DNA from: Dethiothermospora halolimnae
Lineage (GTDB): Bacteria; Bacillota; Clostridia; Tissierellales; VENL01
Reading direction: 5' to 3'
DNA length: 17,430 nt
Assembly (NCBI RefSeq): GCF_037577855.1
Contig: NZ_JBAKFX010000066.1
Coordinates: 1-17,430 of the forward strand
Under the pieces are notes generated by a model, which ran no database searches, was not told the origin of the DNA, and saw nothing but the letters and a program-made list of their open reading frames with translations. Position 1 is the first letter of the stretch; every line of letters begins with the position of its first letter. The translations under genes and the position numbers were made by a program. Below are positions 1 through 7,501 of the stretch, one piece after another.

Positions 1-72
1 GATAAGTTTTGTATTAAAAGGTTATTTAAGAATATGAATATTGAAGTTATTTTTAGTGAGAATGTTCGGTAG
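1..72 (+). CDS. C-terminal tail of an unidentified protein (partial)
   Basis: Frame 1 is open from the window edge to a TAG at 70-72 and encodes 23 residues ending IEVIFSENVR. The stretch is too short to name a family. It ends 56 bases before the methyltransferase gene on the same strand, so it could be the 3' end of an upstream gene in the same glycan cluster. A weak hairpin (about 69-93, GGTAGAAAA pairing with TTTTCTATC) follows the stop but has no T-run after it, so read-through into the next gene is likely. The partial call rests only on the open frame and the spacing. Confidence 0.4.
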   Translation, partial: DKFCIKRLFKNMNIEVIFSENVR

Positions 73-128
73 AAAAGAACTTTATTTTCTATCAAATGTT
101 CTAACTATATTATACGAGGAGGGATAAT

Positions 129-689
129 ATGCCAACCAGTTATTATGGGCAGATTTCAACTATTATGGACTTTATATTGAAAGAAAAACCTAAAAGCATC
201 TTAGATATAGGTGTTGGATTTGGAAAATATGGGGTGTTGTGTAGGGATTTATTGGATATTCCCTATGAGAGATATGAAAAGAATAAATGGAAAGTAACTA
301 TAGATGGAATAGAGGGGTTTGAAAGTTACAATAATCCAATACATGAGTATGTATATGATAATATTTATTATGGGTTAATAGAGGAAGTTATGGCATCCAT
401 AAAAAAACAATATCAGTTAGCAATTATGATAGATGTACTGGAGCATTTTGATAAGGAAGATGGTAAAAAGGTTATAGAGAAAATACTAGATAAGACTAAA
501 ACCTTAATTATATCGGTTCCCGAAATACCGGCAAAACAGAGTTATCTAGATAATTTTTTAGAGGAACATAAGAGTGTCTGGAAGATAAAAGATTTTAAAG
601 GATTTCATATAAAAAAGGCTGAGATATTGCCCATGGGAATAAATAATGCTTCTATTATAGTTTTAATAGAAGGAAGGGGTAGTAGATGA
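129..689 (+). CDS. Class I SAM-dependent methyltransferase
   Basis: This 186-residue protein is predicted to be a soluble methyltransferase with a Rossmann fold. The glycine-rich SAM-binding motif I is visible at residues 25-35 (LDIGVGFGKYG). The acidic end of the next strand is in DGIEGF (about 59-64), and IDVLEHF at 101-107 is the typical motif after strand 4 of small methyltransferases. The length suits a single-domain enzyme with no substrate domain. The start is fixed by GAGGAGGG at 116-123, five bases before ATG. The stop overlaps the next gene's start (ATGA at 686-689), so the two are translationally coupled. That partner is a glycosyltransferase, which suggests methylation of a sugar or glycan precursor. 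The substrate cannot be read from the sequence. Confidence 0.8.
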   Translation: MPTSYYGQISTIMDFILKEKPKSILDIGVGFGKYGVLCRDLLDIPYERYEKNKWKVTIDGIEGFESYNNPIHEYVYDNIYYGLIEEVMASIKKQYQLAIMIDVLEHFDKEDGKKVIEKILDKTKTLIISVPEIPAKQSYLDNFLEEHKSVWKIKDFKGFHIKKAEILPMGINNASIIVLIEGRGSR

Positions 690-1945
690 TCGATTATAGT
701 AAACTAAGGGAACACTATACTAAGAGTAGAATTAAAGAGATAGCAAGATTATTTGAAAATAGGAATCCAATATATGATTTAAACACAGCTATAATAGATG
801 GAGATAGAAAAAAAATTGAGATTCAATTAAAGAAACTTTCTTTACTAGGCTATAACTATTCTACTAAAAAATTAAATTATCTTAAAGAAAAGAAAAAACT
901 CTCCATAGGATATTTATTACCCCATAATTTTGTTACTGGGGGATTAAAAATATTAATAGAACAGGGAAATTATTTAAAAGATAGGGGACATGAAGTTACC
1001 CTTTATTGTCACTTGCCAAAACCAAAGTGGATAGATCTCAGATGTGAATACGTACAGGTGCCATCAGATAAACATTTATATAGATTAGTTAATAATAAAG
1101 ATATTGTTATAGCTGGATACTGGGACTTAATCATAGACGCACTAAAGTCTTCAGCACCTATAAAATATTATTTTGCTCAAGGGGATATTTTTATATTCAA
1201 TCATGAAAATATAGAACCTATTTATAGAAACTTAATAATAACCAGTCATAAACTGCCGGTGAAAATAATCACGGTGTCTAATATTATGAAAGGTAAAATA
1301 AATAATTTATATAAAAGAAAGTCAATAATAATACCAAATGCAATAGATAATAACATGTTTTTCTGGAAAAGCAAAGAGGATCAAGAAACACCTATAGAAA
1401 TTTTAATTGTAGGAAATGACCAATTGGGATTTAAGGGACACGAAGATATAATAAATGCTTTAACAATATTAAAAAAAAGAGGTTACAATTTTAGGATGAA
1501 GTGGATAACTCCAACACTTCCTGTTATTGACTATAGAGATAAAGAACTTAATATAAACTATATAGTACAACCTACTCAGGATGAATTGGGTAGGTTGTAT
1601 AGAGAAGCTGATATTTATATATCAGGTTCCTATTATGAATCATTCTCATTGCCTCCTTTAGAGGCAATGGCCAGTGGAACTATGGTAATAACTACGTCTA
1701 ATGAAGGTGTCAAAGAGTATGCAAAGGATAAAAAAAATTGTTTGATGTATAGCTGTGGAAATGTAGAAGAACTTTCAAATAAAATAGAAGGTGCCCTTGG
1801 GTCTAAAGAACTAAGAAAAATGTTAATAAGTGAAGGTCTAAAAACTGCTAATAACTTTTCATGGAGAAGCTCAATAGATAAGTTTGAAAATGAAATTTTA
1901 AGTTATAAAGATAATATAAAAGTAATTACAGTAGATAAGATTTAA
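686..1945 (+). CDS. GT4-type glycosyltransferase
   Basis: This 419-residue protein is a probable retaining GT-B glycosyltransferase acting on the cytoplasmic face of the membrane. An N-terminal extension of about 70 charged residues precedes the first Rossmann domain, which begins with IGYLLPHNFVTGGL (74-87) and contains the usual glycine loop. The second domain starts around residue 238 (ILIVGND). It carries the EX7E signature in ESFSLPPLE (E318 and E326), which in this family contacts the nucleotide-sugar donor, followed by AMASGTMVITT. An AAGGAAGGGG-like ribosome site (about 670-679) lies inside the preceding methyltransferase gene, and the ATGA overlap shows coupling. The donor and acceptor are unknown. 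The context suggests cell-surface polysaccharide or protein glycosylation. Confidence 0.88.
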   Translation: MIDYSKLREHYTKSRIKEIARLFENRNPIYDLNTAIIDGDRKKIEIQLKKLSLLGYNYSTKKLNYLKEKKKLSIGYLLPHNFVTGGLKILIEQGNYLKDRGHEVTLYCHLPKPKWIDLRCEYVQVPSDKHLYRLVNNKDIVIAGYWDLIIDALKSSAPIKYYFAQGDIFIFNHENIEPIYRNLIITSHKLPVKIITVSNIMKGKINNLYKRKSIIIPNAIDNNMFFWKSKEDQETPIEILIVGNDQLGFKGHEDIINALTILKKRGYNFRMKWITPTLPVIDYRDKELNINYIVQPTQDELGRLYREADIYISGSYYESFSLPPLEAMASGTMVITTSNEGVKEYAKDKKNCLMYSCGNVEELSNKIEGALGSKELRKMLISEGLKTANNFSWRSSIDKFENEILSYKDNIKVITVDKI

Positions 1946-1956
1946 CTTTAAATTAT

Positions 1957-2002
1957 ATTAATTGGTTATTGGGGAGCCACGGCTCCCTCACATCCAATTA
2001 AT
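1957..2002. terminator. Two-tier palindromic hairpin between convergent glycosyltransferase genes
   Basis: An outer perfect 9-bp stem (ATTAATTGG at 1957-1965 with CCAATTAAT at 1994-2002) encloses an inner GC-rich stem (GGGAGC/GCTCCC with a CACG loop, within 1971-1988). The outer arm runs into the stop codon of the minus-strand gene. The position between two convergent stops suits a bidirectional terminator. No long T-run follows on either side, so termination strength is uncertain. Confidence 0.6.
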
Positions 2003-3035
2003 CGATTGTAATATTTTTAGCTTTTAAATATCCTTTAATTACAGAGTGGGCATATTTAGCTCTGTTTTCCCAAGAATTTTTTTTAGCATAATTAATACGG
2101 TTATTAATATCCTTTAAGTTAAACCTTTCCTTTAGAGATTCTTTGATTTTGGTATTAAAATCTTCCTTTCCCTTCCCTATATAAACACCGGGGATATTGG
2201 TGACTTCGGGCATATTAGTTGCAACTACAGGCTTTCCGGAACTTAAATATTCATATAACTTTATAGGGTTGCAACCCTCTATCATAGATGTAATTTTAAA
2301 AGGAAGTAGACATACATCAAAATATTGAAGATAATTAGGTAGCTCTAAATAACTTTTTCTGCCTAAATAATATATGTTATCTCCATTGAATGTACCGCTA
2401 AAACTCCCATATTTGGGACCGATAATAACAAAATTCAAATTTGGATTTTTAGTACTTATGTACTTTATCAGTTCCCAGTCTATCCAAGGAGCCACTGCTC
2501 CAAAGTAGCCTATAATAGGATTAACATTCTTCGGTAGGTCCTTTGGTCGATCATCAAATAGCCTTTTTGCTCTGTTAAAATGTTGATAATCAGCTCCATT
2601 TGGACACATATAGACAGATGTATGATATTTTTTATGATAATAATACATTTTTTTTGCTGTAGTAAAAATAATATCAGCTTTTTTTGATATTTTGTCTAAA
2701 TCTTTTTTCCAACTACTAAACTCATCACTGGCATCATCTATGGCATCAAAAACTATAAGTTCTTCACCATAGGAACCTGCAAGTTTTACATGGGGAGGAT
2801 AGGATATCCAACTAATTATAGGTCTCTCAACCCTTAAATATTTAAGGGGTATATCAGATTTTGTTAAAAGAAAATTTGGATTTAATTCCATTATGCTATG
2901 TCTTTGTTTACAGTAGATCTCATTGTTATAGTATATAACTTTATATCCTAAACTAGCCATTTCCTTTAGTAACTGTTGAGGTCTTTGGTATAGCCAGCCA
3001 TAATCTATGGTGGGGGGGTATATTATTGTGGGCAT
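1998..3035 (-). CDS. TuaH-like GT4 family glycosyltransferase
   Basis: This 345-residue protein is a probable GT-B glycosyltransferase. The N-terminal DYGWLYQRPQQLL (11-23) resembles the start of TuaH-like teichuronic-acid glycosyltransferases. CPNGAD (144-149) marks the interdomain link, GYFGAV (176-181) opens the second domain, and EGCNPIKLYEYLSSGKPVV (253-271) is the donor-binding signature. A longer frame opens at 3056, but AGGAGG at 3041-3046 lies between that ATG and the ATG at 3035, five bases upstream of the latter, so 3035 is the better start. The gene converges on the plus-strand glycosyltransferase, so it is a separate transcript. Substrates are unknown; TuaH is a resemblance and not an assignment. 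Confidence 0.85.
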   Translation of the reverse strand: MPTIIYPPTIDYGWLYQRPQQLLKEMASLGYKVIYYNNEIYCKQRHSIMELNPNFLLTKSDIPLKYLRVERPIISWISYPPHVKLAGSYGEELIVFDAIDDASDEFSSWKKDLDKISKKADIIFTTAKKMYYYHKKYHTSVYMCPNGADYQHFNRAKRLFDDRPKDLPKNVNPIIGYFGAVAPWIDWELIKYISTKNPNLNFVIIGPKYGSFSGTFNGDNIYYLGRKSYLELPNYLQYFDVCLLPFKITSMIEGCNPIKLYEYLSSGKPVVATNMPEVTNIPGVYIGKGKEDFNTKIKESLKERFNLKDINNRINYAKKNSWENRAKYAHSVIKGYLKAKNITID

Positions 3036-3097
3036 AGAAATCCTCCTAAAATACATTATAGTAAAGAATATGAAGTTATATATCTATATATGCAATT

Positions 3098-3187
3098 AAA
3101 CCTTCGAATGAATTCGAAGCTACTTTTATCTAGGTGTAAGTAGTGTCTAAATATACTTAGAAGGTAAACTGAGGGGAATTCGTTCCA
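3098..3187 (+). repeat. Dispersed palindromic intergenic repeat, copy A
   Basis: The unit begins with a near-palindrome (CTTCGAAT-GA-ATTCGAAG within 3102-3119), continues through TAGGTGTAAGTAG, and ends in GGGGAATTCGTTCC. Its first 28 bases (3098-3125) recur exactly in reverse complement at 4651-4678. Related, more diverged sequence continues through both copies, so this is a repeat family and not a chance palindrome. It lies between the minus-strand glycosyltransferase and the trpS promoter. Confidence 0.75.
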
Positions 3188-3241
3188 CGGCATAATATAG
3201 GGAAATGTTAAAAATAGTAGACATAAATATTAAAAAAGCTA

Positions 3242-3269
3242 TTTACAATTAATAAAATTTGTGTATAAT
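3242..3269 (+). promoter_or_regulatory. Candidate sigma-A promoter of trpS
   Basis: TTTACA at 3242-3247 (one mismatch to TTGACA) and a perfect TATAAT at 3264-3269 are separated by 16 bases. Transcription would start near 3276, just ahead of the T-box leader. Confidence 0.6.
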
Positions 3270-3275
3270 ATATAT

Positions 3276-3518
3276 AATAACAATATATATTAAATCGATG
3301 ACTGGGATTAGTAGGTTTATTATCTTACTATAGCGAGTCGAGGATGGTGTAAGCTCGATGTATAGAAATATACTGAATGGACCTAGGAGTTTTGATCTGA
3401 AATATAGTAGGATTTAACGGTTATCCTCCGTTAAGGGATTAAGTGGGTCTTTGACCAAATAGAGTGGTACCGCGAATATAACCCTTCGTCTCTGTATAAT
3501 GAGATGAAGGGTTTTTTT
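3276..3518 (+). ncRNA. T-box leader of trpS (tryptophan)
   Basis: The leader has all the parts of a T-box riboswitch. The conserved T-box AGAGTGGTACCGCG is at 3461-3474, and its TGGT would pair with the NCCA end of uncharged tRNA. A stem I region with an AGTA motif (near 3310) precedes the specifier loop, where ACTGAATGGACC places TGG at 3378-3380, the tryptophan codon. An intrinsic terminator follows. Uncharged tRNA-Trp is expected to stabilise the antiterminator and switch on trpS. The 5' end is inferred from the promoter. Confidence 0.93.
3480..3518 (+). terminator. Regulatory intrinsic terminator of the trpS T-box
   Basis: The 5' arm at 3480-3492 (AACCCTTCGTCTC) pairs with 3501-3513 (GAGATGAAGGGTT) around an 8-base loop. 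The stem has 13 pairs with one G-T wobble, and a T-run follows from 3512. It lies 32 bases before the trpS start codon. Confidence 0.92.
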
Positions 3519-3549
3519 ATTTTTATAAACTATAAAAGGAGCTGATATT

Positions 3550-4551
3550 ATGTCAGATAAAAAAGTCATATTTAGTGGTGTACAGCCATCTGGAGATATA
3601 ACTATTGGAAATTATTTAGGAGCTATAAAAAATTGGGTTAACTTACAAGATGAATATAAATGCTATTATTGTATAGTAGATTTACATGCTATAACTGTAC
3701 CTCAAGTACCTAAAGATTTAAGAAGAAAGTCTTTAGAGTTATTAGCACAGTATATAGCAGCAGGACTTGATCCAGAAAAGAACACTATGTTTATCCAGTC
3801 CCATGTTAGTGCCCATGCAGAACTAAGTTGGGTATTAAATACTATAACATATATGGGGCAACTAAATAGGATGACCCAGTTTAAGGAAAAATCTCAAAAA
3901 AATGAAGCTAATCTTAACGCAGGTTTATTTACTTATCCTGTCTTAATGGCATCGGATATACTACTTTATAAAACAGATTTTGTACCGGTTGGGGAAGATC
4001 AAAAGCAACATTTAGAGTTGGCACGGGATTTAGCAGAAAGATTTAATAATAAATATAGTCCTACATTTACAGTGCCTGAACCCCTTATTTCTAAGGTAGG
4101 AGCGAGAATAATGGACCTCCAAGAACCAACTAGTAAAATGTCTAAGTCTGGAGAAGATGATAAGGGACGTATTCTTGTATTAGAAGATCCAGATAGTATA
4201 AGAAGAAAGATTAAAAGGGCCGTTACAGATTCATTAGGAGTAGTTAAATACAGTGATGATCAGCCTGGCATAAAGAACTTACTTAATATATATTCTAAAT
4301 TTACAGGTGAAACTATAGAAGAAATAGAGAAAAAATATGAAGGAGAAGGATATGGTAAGTTTAAATCTGACACAGCTGAAGTTATAGTAGAAGGACTAAG
4401 ACCTATTAGGGAAAAGTTTGATGAACTTATGAAAAATAAGGATTATTTAGAGGAAATATATTTAGATGGAGCTAAAAGAGCTGAAAGAGAAGCTAGGAAG
4501 ATGCTAAGTAAGGTATATAGAAAGGTTGGATTTGTAAAGAGAAAGTTTTAA
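3550..4551 (+). CDS. trpS: Tryptophan--tRNA ligase
   Basis: This 333-residue class Ic aminoacyl-tRNA synthetase charges tRNA-Trp with tryptophan, using ATP, in the cytoplasm. The HIGH-equivalent is in PSGDITIGNYLG (13-24), and KMSKS is exact at 196-200. VGEDQKQHLELARDLAERFN (147-166) is the conserved helix before the KMSKS loop. The length is normal for bacterial TrpS, with no fused domains. AAAAGGAG at 3534-3541 lies eight bases before the ATG. The T-box leader has a TGG specifier, which independently confirms the amino acid. The gene appears monocistronic: repeat DNA and the opposite-strand cinA follow. Inverted copies of one repeat bracket it together with its leader. Confidence 0.97.
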   Translation: MSDKKVIFSGVQPSGDITIGNYLGAIKNWVNLQDEYKCYYCIVDLHAITVPQVPKDLRRKSLELLAQYIAAGLDPEKNTMFIQSHVSAHAELSWVLNTITYMGQLNRMTQFKEKSQKNEANLNAGLFTYPVLMASDILLYKTDFVPVGEDQKQHLELARDLAERFNNKYSPTFTVPEPLISKVGARIMDLQEPTSKMSKSGEDDKGRILVLEDPDSIRRKIKRAVTDSLGVVKYSDDQPGIKNLLNIYSKFTGETIEEIEKKYEGEGYGKFKSDTAEVIVEGLRPIREKFDELMKNKDYLEEIYLDGAKRAEREARKMLSKVYRKVGFVKRKF

Positions 4552-4595
4552 AAGAGTCCCTTTAGAGTATCATCCAATTTGTAGCTAAAGTTATA

Positions 4596-4678
4596 GAGGG
4601 GAATGAATTCCCATCTACATCATCATGGGTTATTACCTATACCTGTGTACAAGTAGCTTCGAATTCATTCGAAGGTTT
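4596..4678 (-). repeat. Dispersed palindromic intergenic repeat, copy B (inverted)
   Basis: Read on the minus strand, this unit begins with the same 28 bases as copy A (3098-3125), followed by AGGTATAGGTA. It ends in GGGAATTCATTCCCCTC, matching the order of parts in copy A. Both end palindromes (CTTCGAAT/ATTCGAAG and GGGAAT/ATTCCC) are kept. It lies just downstream of trpS and may help to end that transcript. Confidence 0.75.
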
Positions 4679-4693
4679 CAATGTTTCCAGTTA

Positions 4694-4716
4694 CTGGGGG
4701 ATTCGTAATCCCCCAG
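4694..4716. terminator. Strong short hairpin between convergent trpS and cinA
   Basis: CTGGGGGATT (4694-4703) pairs perfectly with AATCCCCCAG (4707-4716) around a CGT loop. It lies 16 bases after repeat copy B and before the cinA stop codon. No T-run follows on either strand, so it may be part of the repeat region and not a classical terminator. The position still suits blocking convergent transcription. Confidence 0.45.
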
Positions 4717-4744
4717 CCTATTAACTCAAAACCTTCTAAATAGA

Positions 4745-5986
4745 CTATATAATCAGTTCCCTTCTTAACCAATCTAAAAGTATCAAGGTTGATCTACTTC
4801 TTATGGAATTTCTATTATTACTTATATTTGCAACATTAATTTTTTTAGTTTTAACTTTTCCATCCAGATATAGTCCTAAATATACAAGGCCTACCGGTTT
4901 TTCTTTAGTGCCACCGTCGGGACCTGCTATACCAGTGGTGGAGAGACCGATATTAGTACCTGCTACTTTAGCTATGCCCTCTGCCATTTCTGCTGCTGTT
5001 TCTTTACTTACAGCACCGAATTTTTCCAATGTTTCCTTTTTTACATTTAACATTTTCATTTTAGATTTATTACTATAGGTTGTTATACCTTGCATAAAGA
5101 CTTTAGATATTCCAGGATAGTTTATTAGTTTAGATGAAACCATTCCTCCAGTACAGGATTCGGCGGTAGATATGGTTAGATTTTTTTCAATTAATAATTT
5201 TGCCACCACTTCTTCTATACTTTCATCATCAACACCATAAACATTTTCTTTTAATCTTTCCCTTAACTCATATTCGACTGGCTCAATTATCGACAGAGCT
5301 TCAGTAACATTTTTAGCCTTTGCAGTTATTCTAAATTTACAACCTCCAGGGATACCATATGTCCCAATACTAGGGTTACTTTGTTTTCTTATTATGTCTT
5401 CTACCAATTCTTCAGAAGAGGACTCCCCTATACCTAAGATTTTAATTGTTTTTGACTTAATGATATAATTATTGAATTTGTTTAAATAGTGTATTACATT
5501 TTCCTCAAACATAGGTTTCATTTCCTTTGGAGGTCCTGGTAATTGAATTATGATCCTATTATCATTTTCCAATATATATCCCGGTGCAGTACCATTATTG
5601 TTTTTCATTATTAAGCTACCTTCAGGAAAATATGCCTGTTTTTCATTACTCTTTGGCATGACTCTATTTCCCCTTTTATAAAAGTTCTGTATAAACTTCA
5701 AAGAGTCATAATCAAGTTCCATTTTCTTTTGGAAATATGCTGTTGCTATTTCTTTGCTTAGATCATCCTGTGTTGGCCCAAGTCCACCTGTTGTAATAAC
5801 CAAATCTACTCTTTCAAAAGCCGACTTAAGACATTCTTTTAGTCTTTTGGGATTATCTCCTACAATGGTATGATAATAAACGTCAATACCCAGTTCTGCT
5901 AATTTTTCAGATATATATTGTGAATTTGTATTAAGGGTATCACCTAGTAATAGCTCTGTACCTATTGCTATAATTTCAGCTTTCAT
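4745..5986 (-). CDS. cinA: CinA: nicotinamide-nucleotide amidase / MoCF-fold protein
   Basis: This 413-residue CinA has both usual domains. The N-terminal MoaB/MogA-like domain carries TTGGLGPTQDD (65-75); in characterised homologues it acts as an ADP-ribose pyrophosphatase. The C-terminal CinA domain carries TAESCTGG (274-281) and GIAGPDGGT (352-360), typical of the PncC-type NMN deamidase that recycles the pyridine nucleotide by-product of DNA ligase. A longer frame begins with GTG at 5995, but that GTG lies within the AGAGGTG ribosome site (5993-5999). The ATG at 5986, six bases downstream, is therefore the start. In many Firmicutes cinA sits next to recA; recA is not in this window, and the neighbours (trpS, a hydrolase) look unrelated. 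Confidence 0.95.
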   Translation of the reverse strand: MKAEIIAIGTELLLGDTLNTNSQYISEKLAELGIDVYYHTIVGDNPKRLKECLKSAFERVDLVITTGGLGPTQDDLSKEIATAYFQKKMELDYDSLKFIQNFYKRGNRVMPKSNEKQAYFPEGSLIMKNNNGTAPGYILENDNRIIIQLPGPPKEMKPMFEENVIHYLNKFNNYIIKSKTIKILGIGESSSEELVEDIIRKQSNPSIGTYGIPGGCKFRITAKAKNVTEALSIIEPVEYELRERLKENVYGVDDESIEEVVAKLLIEKNLTISTAESCTGGMVSSKLINYPGISKVFMQGITTYSNKSKMKMLNVKKETLEKFGAVSKETAAEMAEGIAKVAGTNIGLSTTGIAGPDGGTKEKPVGLVYLGLYLDGKVKTKKINVANISNNRNSIRSRSTLILLDWLRRELII

Positions 5987-6011
5987 TTTAATCACCTCTA
6001 TTTTTGGAATA

Positions 6012-6044
6012 GTGTTAAACTTTATGATAGTATTATATTAACAC
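6012..6044 (-). promoter_or_regulatory. Candidate cinA promoter region with an inverted repeat
   Basis: GTGTTAA (6012-6018) and TTAACAC (6038-6044) form a perfect 7-bp inverted repeat with 19 bases between. A minus-strand TATAAT (6037-6032) lies inside it. Transcription would start near 6025, giving a leader of about 40 bases to cinA. No good -35 is visible. The repeat could be an operator or a chance AT-rich match. Confidence 0.3.
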
Positions 6045-6147
6045 AACATGATTAAAGGATAAACAAGTCAATTTCATTAAAACTGTAAATTAGTGCTGAA
6101 AAAATTTTGATAACTGAGACACAAAAAAATAAATAGGGGGACTAAAA

Positions 6148-7095
6148 ATGGGTTATAAAAATGCTATAGACCAGTTAAATACTGTTAGAATTGGCGGTAT
6201 AAATCAGTACATATTAGAACGGGGAGATAATAAAGAAAATCCAGTTGTTCTTTTTCTTCATGGGGGTCCTGGTAATGCACAGATTGGATATATGCCACAG
6301 TATCAGAAAGAGTTAGAAAGGGAGTTTGTTGTTGTCAATTGGGACCAAAGGGGAGCAGGTCTGTCCTATTCTGAAGATATTCCAAAGGAAACAATGAACC
6401 TAGAACAATTTCTAAAAGACACTGTGGAAGTTACCAACTATTTAAGGGAAAAATATAATAAAGATAAAATATATTTAATAGGTCATTCATGGGGGACTAT
6501 TTTAGGAATGAATGTGATTTATAAACATCCAGAACTGTATAATAGTTATATAGGAATCGGGCAAGTGGCTGATATGATGAAAGGTGAAACTGTAGTTTAT
6601 AATTTTGTTAAAGAAATGGCTTTAAAGAATGATAATAAGGAAGCACTACAAGAAATAGAACAGGTAGATCTACCACCATATAAAAAGCCATTAGAAAATA
6701 TTCAAACTATAAGAAAATGGGTCAATGAATATGATGGGGTTATGAAAAATGGAGAATTAGGCCCTGTTATGTATAAGGGGATGGAGAGTTCTAATTATTA
6801 CAATGAGGAAGATATTAAGAATTGGGAACAGGGGAGTGGATTCAATGTTATGAATCTATTAGATGAAATGTTAACTGCTAACCCCTATGAAGAAATTAAA
6901 GAGGTTAAGGTACCAGTTGCATTCTTTGGCGGTAGACATGATTATACAACACCTTCAAAGACAGCATTAGAATACCTTGAACATCTTAAAGCGCCCCATA
7001 AAGAATTTGTATGGTTTGAAAATTCAGCCCATATGCCTATGATCGAAGAATGGAATAAATTTAGCGATGAGGTTTTAAGAGTATTTAAGAAATAA
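6148..7095 (+). CDS. Alpha/beta hydrolase, peptidase S33 (proline-iminopeptidase-like)
   Basis: This 315-residue soluble hydrolase has the S33 hallmarks. HGGPG at 38-42 forms the oxyanion hole, VNWDQRGAGLS (63-73) follows, and GHSWGT (112-117) is the nucleophile elbow with Ser114. The likely remaining triad members are Asp265 in GGRHDYTTP and His295 in NSAHMP. A helical cap lies between about 140 and 250. Proline iminopeptidases release N-terminal proline from peptides, but this subgroup includes enzymes with other substrates, so specificity is open. No signal peptide is seen. The ribosome site is AGGGGG at 6135-6140, seven bases before ATG. The gene is divergent from cinA and followed by hairpins, so it is probably monocistronic. 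Confidence 0.85.
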   Translation: MGYKNAIDQLNTVRIGGINQYILERGDNKENPVVLFLHGGPGNAQIGYMPQYQKELEREFVVVNWDQRGAGLSYSEDIPKETMNLEQFLKDTVEVTNYLREKYNKDKIYLIGHSWGTILGMNVIYKHPELYNSYIGIGQVADMMKGETVVYNFVKEMALKNDNKEALQEIEQVDLPPYKKPLENIQTIRKWVNEYDGVMKNGELGPVMYKGMESSNYYNEEDIKNWEQGSGFNVMNLLDEMLTANPYEEIKEVKVPVAFFGGRHDYTTPSKTALEYLEHLKAPHKEFVWFENSAHMPMIEEWNKFSDEVLRVFKK

Positions 7096-7112
7096 TTATA
7101 TAGGTTTAAATT

Positions 7113-7150
7113 GATGTCAAAAAATCTTTATTTTTATAAAGTGAGACATC
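7113..7150 (+). terminator. Two-part hairpin downstream of the S33 hydrolase gene
   Basis: GATGTC (7113-7118) pairs with GACATC (7145-7150), and inside it CTTTAT (7126-7131) pairs with ATAAAG (7136-7141) around TTTT. A T-rich stretch (ATTTAGTTTTT) follows. The position, 18 bases after the stop, suits a weak terminator. Confidence 0.4.
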
Positions 7151-7260
7151 ATTTAGTTTTTAAACTATAGAAAACTATTGAATTTGAATATATAGGTGAA
7201 AAGTGTGAAAAAGGATAAGTTATATTTTAATATAAAGTTTCATAATATGGTAAAGTTATT

Positions 7261-7299
7261 AAAAGGTATATGTGTCATATGATACATATACCTTTTTTT
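7261..7299 (+). terminator. Intrinsic terminator with no gene directly upstream
   Basis: AAAAGGTATATGT (7261-7273) pairs perfectly with ACATATACCTTTT (7284-7296) around a 10-base loop, and the T-run reaches 7299. It lies 166 bases after the nearest upstream gene. It either catches read-through or ends an unrecognised short RNA. Confidence 0.7.
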
Positions 7300-7501
7300 A
7301 TTTGTAGCAAATCCATCAATTGAGGAAAATACAATTGGCATTTTCAATGCTTTTAATATTGGCATGATAATTGCTTGTTATATAAAGTGAAGATGTGTAA
7401 AATTTGACTATAAACTAGAAGGGAGGATGGAAAGACTTAATATAAGACTTATTAATTGACCTTATAAATGATAAGAATACTATATGAAAGAAGGGACTAT
7501 T
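7300..7501. other. Intergenic stretch with a possible gene scrap
   Basis: The non-coding stretch runs from 7096 to 7501, about 400 bases; this is the part after the terminator. In one frame 7302-7390 would read FVANPSIEENTIGIFNAF and on to a TGA, with the look of a membrane-protein tail, but it has no start and no recognised family. A TTGACC at about 7457 is followed 17 bases later by ACTATA, which would place transcription only about ten bases before the next start codon. Nothing here is firm. Confidence 0.2.

Noticed and set aside
3036..3056. Seven extra N-terminal residues for the TuaH-like glycosyltransferase
   Set aside because: The AGGAGG ribosome site lies inside this extension, ideally spaced for the ATG at 3035.
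4803..5078. Plus-strand open frame inside cinA
   Set aside because: It is antisense to the conserved CinA C-terminal domain and has no ribosome site.
7302..7390. Short open frame resembling a membrane-protein tail
   Set aside because: There is no start, ribosome site or recognised family; in AT-rich DNA an open frame of this length is expected by chance.
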